From Charina bottae (Eukaryota > Chordata > Lepidosauria > Squamata > Charinaidae): DNA of 64,000 nucleotides. The notes under the pieces were generated by a model. The model was given only the letters and a program-made list of their open reading frames with translations, had not been told where the DNA came from and ran no database searches. The first letter of the stretch is position 1. Each line of letters starts with the position of its first letter. Below are positions 33,606-64,000 of this stretch, piece by piece. A program made the position numbers and the translations under genes. The stretch lies in NCBI GenBank assembly GCA_023362775.1, contig JALMGJ010000019.1:332501-396500 (forward strand), read 5' to 3'.

Positions 33606-36600
33606 CTATACATATATAAAAAAAATCCCTTTTCACCCCTATAGGTGGTATGTATCTTCTTCAGCACAACACAGAAGGACATTGGGAACAACACCAGAGG
33701 CTCAAAACACCAGACAGACCAATCTGAGCACAGCCTGGATTCACTACAGGAAAGCCTACGACTCAATGCCACACGCATGGATCTGTGAATGCCTGGCGCT
33801 ATACAAAGCCAACAGGACACTAAGGACACCCTTCCTCAAGTACGTGGTGGTTTGGTCATAGAGTCTAGGCCAGCCACCGCGCAAAGAAGTATTCCCTCTA
33901 TCCAGTCCACAAGCAGAAGCACCTCCTGATGAATAGGTATCTCACAAATAATTAGGAAACAGAGTGAAGCACAGCAAGACGGCGTCATTATCTGGATCAG
34001 AAATGACCCACGGTCACTTTGATATACAAGTAACAACTATAATAAAAACACAAGGTTGTTTTATAAAACAAAACAACTTCCAAGAGTCTTTCCACAGGCC
34101 AGTTGAGGGCTATCTCCCTGTCACTGGGAAGATGGAGAAATGACTGAGTTTTTCCGGGACATTTAGTAAAAAGCATACGCTACTTACTAGCAAACGGCTT
34201 CCTTCCTGAAATACAATTCAGGATAGGGGATGCAGATAAATAAAGCTCACCTTGGGTTTTCCTTGAACTTGATTTTGTGTTTCTGACTTGGAGGTCCTCT
34301 GCAACAAGAAGGCTTGGATCTCTTTCCAATCACTGTTAAGCTTTTCTGTAAGCTCCAGAGTGTTTTCCCTCTGAGCCTGTCGCTCTCTCTTTAAAAAGAA
34401 GAAGAAAAAAAAAGGGGGGGGTCATATTATTGCTATCCCGCACAATAGGTGCCTAATGTGAATGCTCTTTTTTATTCAAACAAGACAAGAAGTAAAAATA
34501 GAGAATTAAAAAGGAAACTAAACCAACTACAAACATGTATGCAAATACATTACATCTATCATGTAATCTTTCACCACAAAACCTGCTGGCTTCTTGTCTG
34601 GATTTCCTGGAAATCAACACACCATAAGAAACCGATAAAAGACTTAGTGATAGCTGGCAGCTAATGACGGAACTTACATCAATTCCTTATGTTCCATCAA
34701 AGTATGTGCCTTAGAAAATACAGATAGCAAACAGCAGGATTCAATCTCTTCTGATGGATTAAGAGAAAGTGAATTTCTAAGACCTAAGTTGAACAATGTA
34801 TTTTGTGAAATTAAAAAAACCACTTCAATTTGGTTTACATACACTTGTGCATTGCTTACACCTGACTACTATAATACTCAGCTGAAAAGTACCATGTTAA
34901 AGCAGTATGATACCTGACTCTAAGTCCTTATTTGACAGTGATGGAGATGCATGTCAAAGCAGCTACAAAGCAGGGGAATGCTGCATGGAAAATGACAGAC
35001 AAACACTGCCTGCTTTAGAGAAGAATGTACTGATTTCAATTTCAAAGCATTTCAAGTTCAGTATAGTTCACCTTTTCCCATTTGGATTTTGCTATCAACT
35101 CTTCAACAAGTTCTTTCCGTGACTTGGGAGTTTTATCCTCTTCATTCTGCTGTTCTGTGGGTTTTTTCTTACAAAGGAGTCCTCCAAAATGAGAAGCTGT
35201 TAATTCCTCTGGAAATGCAAGATTTGAATTGGTCAGGATATAAATGAATCATGAGAATGCAGCATATTAACATCCCAAAGGCATTTTAGTGTTGCTTTAG
35301 CATCCTAGAAAAAAACATTGTCAATAATTTGCCCAAGAGCAAAATTGAAGGAAAGCACAGCACGACTACCCTTTCTCCTCACAAGCTTCCAGAAGATCAG
35401 ATTCAAATGGCACTGATTACTGAAACTTTCCAAAGTATCAATTTATAAAATTTTATTTATTTATTTATTTATTGGATTTATTACCGCCCAACTCCCCCGA
35501 GGGGGACTCCTGAATATAATTCTATCATGTTACATTTTAGTTACTCTTCTGTAACTATTGGCACTTCAAAATTTCATTTACAATATATGAGAGATAATAG
35601 AGATCTTATTAAATCACAACTGCATGCTATAAAAAAATATGATCCACTTTTCCTACCTGATAATATTCCTTTTTCTTCAGTATCACTGTCACTATCAACA
35701 ATATCATTAAGTTTCTCAATGTCTGCTAGAGAATGACCATAGTGAGTTAAGTCTTCTTCTTCATTGAGATTATACACATTTTTCTTTTCAAACGTTTTCT
35801 GCAATAAAACAACCAAACATATAAATATATATGTGTAGAATCTTGGTTAGATTGGTAAGGATTCCTATCTATGTAGCTTCTGAGAAATCTGTTTGTATGG
35901 TGTCTGAGAACTTCGAATTTCCTTGGAACTGGAGCCACTGGTGACAAGACTGGGGGCTCTGCATGCCGATATTGAGGGATTGTCGGAAGTACGGTTCTCA
36001 CAGGGATTCTTTGTACCAGAAAACCTTACTACATGTTCATTAACGCAGACATTTTAAAATTATAGCTTTGCAAATGCGGGCTTCTTATTCCACATTAGCC
36101 ACAGTTCAGGCCCACAGTGTGAAAATATGCAGTCAAATAACTAGGCAAAGCGTTTCACGGCCTCCCCTAAAAGCTGCGGCTTTATTTGAGGCCGCCGTGA
36201 CCTTGATTTGGGGGTTCCCGGTGATCTTTCCTCCCAGGTACGGCAGCAGCGTCCCTCTTCCTTCCTTCCTGCTGGCTTCTGGCCTGATCTTCTCCAGCTC
36301 AGCTCTTTCCACGAGGAACGAATCGGGGTGGTGGTGGAGGCGGGGGCTTTCCTTACACCAACGGAATTAACGGCCCTAGACCCCCACCCCCAAAATTAGG
36401 GGCGGTCCGAGGAGGAAGGACCGGGAAGCGCCCCGGCTCGGCGCTGGGCGGAGAGGCTCCCGGCCGCCCGCGGGCCTCTGCTCCGGCCCCTCCTGCCGCC
36501 CCTTACCTGCCGCTCCAAAGCGAACCTCCGCGCGGCCTTCTCCTCCGCGCTCATCCCGCCATCGTACTCGCCGAAGCGCCGGTCCCTGAAGACGCCGCGC

Positions 36601-36868
36601 TTCTCCCTCTCCTGGTACTCCCTCCGCAGGGTCCGCTGGCGCTGAGGGGGGGCGAGAGCAAGTCAGGCCGGGCCGGGTCGGGCCGAGCCAGCCCCCGCCG
36701 CCCGCCCGCCCGCCGGCCGCTCACCTTGGCGTGGGCCCGGGAGCGCGCCACGCCCGGCAGGCCCACCGCGTGCCGAGCCCTGCGCCCCAGCACGGGGAAC
36801 TTCTCCCGGTTGACCTTCACCTCGAAGGGGCTCTTCGGGGCCGCCGCCGCGGCCGCCCGCCGCCCCAT
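19918..36868 (-). CDS. NOP14: NOP14 nucleolar protein, complete in 18 coding exons
   Basis: Minus-strand gene; the 18 coding exons join in one frame to 818 codons plus TAA (human 857 residues). NOP14 belongs to the small-subunit processome and is required for 18S rRNA maturation and 40S export, acting in the nucleolus. Landmarks: FEVKVNREKFPVLGRRARH near residue 15, GVFRDRRFGEYD near 66, the block NDIVDSDSD near 125, RELGFEMKMQPSDRMKTE, PKHVSADDLADGF, an acidic region around 320-365, then the helical C-terminal half (GLFVCCLFLEYTSVSQRF, KRCAVRYGALPSF), and a basic tail ending KATKRKKF. All introns are GT-AG. The start ATG at 36868 lies 266 bp from the HTT ATG on the other strand. The N-terminus is shorter than human, lacking the Lys/Ala leader. 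Identification is by remembered similarity along every exon. Confidence 0.96.
20658..20813 (-). CDS. NOP14: NOP14 exon 17
   Basis: 156 bp, ATTTCAG acceptor and GTACCT donor. Encodes LEFGRKQSSSKQEQERKRL, then HKHRREFKGAVREIRRDNQF. Confidence 0.95.
20814..22894. other. NOP14 intron 16
   Basis: Contains a (GGGC)n microsatellite at about 21297-21320 and a GC-rich 21.2-22.5 kb stretch; no element identified. Confidence 0.5.
22895..23010 (-). CDS. NOP14: NOP14 exon 16
   Basis: 116 bp, CCTTTAG acceptor and GTGAGT donor. Encodes ELYDSVLQKL and CEKRKPVPLKLYTPKIVK. Confidence 0.95.
23395..23865 (-). mobile_element. CR1-like LINE 3' UTR, minus orientation
   Basis: The plus strand reads ggggatcatccagcccaact, agcctcttctcaaaaacctc and agagcttttccttacattta. 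This is the familiar reversed 3' UTR of CR1-type elements (catccagcccaac...cttaaaaacctcc...). Confidence 0.65.
24245..24445 (+). mobile_element. tRNA-derived SINE abutting NOP14 exon 15
   Basis: Contains cagagccagtcggggg, agaggcaccagactagagac, gttctagtcccgcctgag, and a 3' part caccttgccaaggaagccgc. Its right end is about 20 bp from the exon 15 splice donor (24461-24465, minus). Confidence 0.8.
24466..24616 (-). CDS. NOP14: NOP14 exon 15
   Basis: 151 bp, TTTTGCAG acceptor and GTAAGG donor. Encodes ALCLDLVKRCAVRYGALPSF and REIAAPLRMLLSSF. Confidence 0.95.
25245..25395 (+). mobile_element. L2 3' tail next to NOP14 exon 14
   Basis: gtgcgccgcccagagtcaca, gagatgggcagctatataaa, then (caaa)n ending near 25392. 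Confidence 0.8.
25405..25564 (-). CDS. NOP14: NOP14 exon 14
   Basis: 160 bp, CTCTCAG acceptor and GTATGT donor. Encodes LGKHSNLLVV, then TWQKQNISLHI. The donor is only about 10 bp from an inserted L2 tail. Confidence 0.93.
26191..26344 (-). CDS. NOP14: NOP14 exon 13
   Basis: 154 bp, TTCTTCAG acceptor and GTAGCG donor. Encodes DVAKGLFVCCLFLEYTSVSQ and RFVPELVNFLLGVL. The donor is followed within the intron by a long C run (G run on plus, 26160-26178). Confidence 0.95.
26650..26995 (+). mobile_element. L2 3' end
   Basis: ccctgctggctttgcgcaaa (the L2 'LAFRKAL' end), agctgcccagagtcgcattt, gagatcggcagccatgaaaa, then (gaat)n and (caaa)n tails. Confidence 0.75.
27197..27298 (-). CDS. NOP14: NOP14 exon 12
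   Basis: 102 bp, phase 0, TTTCAG acceptor and GTACAT donor. Encodes VLFPTSDFWHPVVTPSLVYM and SQLLTK, very close to human. Too short to stand out as an ORF. Confidence 0.95.
27674..27809 (-). CDS. NOP14: NOP14 exon 11
   Basis: 136 bp, ATTAACAG acceptor and GTATAC donor. Encodes LFELCQMFPKAASNHMKLLL and SMEEIIEENGRLAFPELDM. Confidence 0.95.
28235..28857. mobile_element. non-autonomous DNA transposon, copy 2
   Basis: About 75-bp imperfect inverted termini: left acaggtagtcctcacttaac...ccctaattgggactggaatt, right its reverse complement with few changes. GC-rich core shared with the 61.8-kb copy. Lies in NOP14 intron 10. Confidence 0.85.
29346..29431 (-). CDS. NOP14: NOP14 exon 10
   Basis: 86 bp, TTTCACAG acceptor and GTAAGT donor. 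Encodes KLFGFLLEYVGELARKEPPD and IDKLV. Confidence 0.95.
29549..29679 (-). CDS. NOP14: NOP14 exon 9
   Basis: 131 bp, TTAATAG acceptor and GTATGT donor. Encodes APESYEQLQSLMLGRTTEEQ and HPSLAMGNKAKLE. Confidence 0.95.
29890..30110 (+). mobile_element. L2-like 3' fragment
   Basis: gcatggccgcctgtgctgga...tttcagaggccggtcaagac...gggctggttaggacttgggg resembles the terminal UTR of squamate L2 copies. Degenerate. Confidence 0.4.
30208..30427 (-). CDS. NOP14: NOP14 exon 8 (acidic region)
   Basis: 220 bp, TTTGCAG acceptor and GTAAGA donor. Highly acidic start (KDKDDEDGKEDDSEDKESEE), then AAQLELPYLFAG. Shorter than the corresponding human acidic stretch, which accounts for much of the length difference. 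Confidence 0.92.
30428..31370. other. NOP14 intron 7, nothing recognised
   Basis: No repeat family recognised; includes a G10 run at about 31209. Confidence 0.5.
31371..31502 (-). CDS. NOP14: NOP14 exon 7
   Basis: 132 bp, phase 0, CTTGCAG acceptor and GTATGT donor. Encodes ADRLRRMNG, then KKPKHVSADDLADGFLLAKD and RPLLSY. Confidence 0.93.
32160..32335 (-). mobile_element. L2-like tail, minus, with TACTC-type repeats
   Basis: The minus strand reads ttgtgagccacctagactcg, typical of an L2 end, with A/T-rich tail repeats on one side and (ctact)n/(caact)n degenerate repeats on the other. Confidence 0.45.
32853..32975 (-). CDS. NOP14: NOP14 exon 6
   Basis: 123 bp, phase 0, TTTGCAG acceptor and GTATAA donor. 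Encodes PDEYDVLVRELGFEMKMQPS and DRMKTEEELAKEDQEKL. Confidence 0.95.
33566..33602 (+). repeat. (AG)n microsatellite
   Basis: About 18 perfect AG units in NOP14 intron 5. Confidence 0.95.
33640..33875 (+). mobile_element. LINE reverse-transcriptase fragment
   Basis: Encodes TAWIHYRKAYDSMPHAWICE then CLALYKANRTLRT. The string WI(D)YRKAYDS(M/V)PH-WI is the RT block of R4/R2/NeSL-like LINEs, with Asp replaced by His here. Truncated at both ends. Confidence 0.6.
34251..34388 (-). CDS. NOP14: NOP14 exon 5
   Basis: 138 bp, phase 0, TTTTAAAG acceptor and GTGAGC donor. Encodes RERQAQRENTLELTEKLNSD and WKEIQAFLLQRTSKSE. Confidence 0.92.
35072..35208 (-). CDS. NOP14: NOP14 exon 4
   Basis: 137 bp, TTTCCAG acceptor and GTGAAC donor. 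Encodes EELTASHFGGLL and KSRKELVEELIAKSKWEK. The human Gly run (GGGGG) is reduced to GG. Confidence 0.92.
35445..35515 (-). mobile_element. L2-like tail, minus orientation
   Basis: (tta)n/(ttta)n followed by ggatttattaccgcccaact, the reversed end of an L2-type LINE. Confidence 0.55.
35657..35798 (-). CDS. NOP14: NOP14 exon 3
   Basis: 142 bp, TTGCAG acceptor and GTAGGA donor. Encodes YNLNEEEDLTHYGHSLADIE and NDIVDSDSDTEEKGI, nearly identical to human. Confidence 0.95.
36507..36641 (-). CDS. NOP14: NOP14 exon 2
   Basis: 135 bp, phase 0, CCCCTCAG acceptor and GTAAGG donor. Encodes EYQEREKRGVFRDRRFGEYD and MSAEEKAARRFALERQ. Confidence 0.95.
36725..36868 (-). CDS. NOP14: NOP14 exon 1
   Basis: ATG at 36868, codons 1-48, GTGAGC donor. 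After an MGRRA plus poly-Ala start it encodes FEVKVNREKFPVLGRRARH and VGLPGVARSRAHAK, matching human SNPFEVKVNRQKFQILGRKTRH. Confidence 0.95.
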
Positions 36869-37134
36869 GTTGCCCGGTCGCCCCTGGCCGCGGGAGGCGC
36901 CCCGTGATGACGTCGTGGGGCGGGGCGGGGCGGGGCGGGCGCAGCTCTGCCAAGCGGAGAGACGGGGGAGGATCCCCAGAGCCCGCCCCTCCCCTCCCCG
37001 CCCGGCCTCCGGCTGAGCTGCCCGCGCTCCTTCCGGGAGGCGCGGCTGGCGGGGCGGGGCTCCCTTCCTCCGCGGGGCGGCGGGGGAGGAGCCGGAGCAG
37101 GAAGCGCCCCGCGACCCCCCCCCCGCCCTCCGCT
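36869..37134. promoter_or_regulatory. NOP14-HTT bidirectional promoter
   Basis: The whole space between two divergent start codons. Very GC-rich, CpG-dense, no TATA box. It holds a CRE-like tgacgtcg at 36908-36915 and overlapping GC boxes (ggggcggggcggggc) at 36917-36940. Two plus-strand ATGs fall here: 36867 (49-codon uORF to 37016) and 36907 (in frame with HTT). Transcription starts cannot be placed from sequence. Confidence 0.8.
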
Positions 37135-63852
<26,718 letters not shown>

Positions 63853-64000
63853 GTAAGTTGAAGGCAAGGGGTCACTGTAGAGCAGGGTCCCTCCACCAGG
63901 GTCCTGTGGCGCCCTCGGGTTCCGCGAGAGGCCACTAGGGGTTCCCTGGGAGGTCACCATTTATTTAAAAAATTTTTTTTCAAATTCGGGCAACTTCACA

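Noticed and set aside
36867..37016. 49-codon ORF as a separate gene
   Set aside because: Lies in the promoter/5' leader; at most a uORF, no homology recognised.

Overview
This is vertebrate nuclear DNA. The repeats point to a squamate reptile (lizard or snake): tRNA-headed SINEs resembling Sauria SINEs, L2 and CR1 fragments, RTE/BovB relics with the typical BovB 3' end, Penelope-like elements and an L1-like family. The interval corresponds to the human 4p16.3 MFSD10-NOP14-(GRK4)-HTT block. The genes were rebuilt exon by exon from splice signals, reading-frame continuity and remembered similarity to the human proteins. No alignment was run.

Layout. (1) 1-17.3 kb, minus strand: MFSD10, a 12-helix major facilitator protein. 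Eight coding exons are visible and the 3' end runs off the left edge. An inferred leader exon lies in a CpG island near 17.3 kb. (2) 18-19.7 kb: a short intergenic gap with a snap-back Penelope-like insertion. (3) 19.9-36.9 kb, minus strand: NOP14, complete in 18 coding exons (818 codons plus stop), encoding a small-subunit processome ribosome-biogenesis factor. (4) 36.87-37.13 kb: a 266-bp GC-rich bidirectional promoter. (5) 37.1-63.9 kb, plus strand: HTT (huntingtin), coding exons 1-15 (about 665 residues), continuing off the right edge.

The most notable points are these. HTT sits directly head-to-head with NOP14, where humans have GRK4. HTT exon 1 has 10 pure CAG codons but a poly-alanine stretch in place of the proline-rich region. 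The N17 segment lacks Thr3, Ser13, Lys9 and Lys15. The aspartates of two of the known caspase sites are altered. One MFSD10 intron appears to be GC-AG. Penelope-like copies carry hammerhead-ribozyme-like cores at their ends. A SINE has expanded into a 102-bp VNTR with higher-order structure. No bacterial-type operons, CRISPR arrays or intact retroviruses are present, and most long ORFs outside the exons are repeat-derived or GC-driven.
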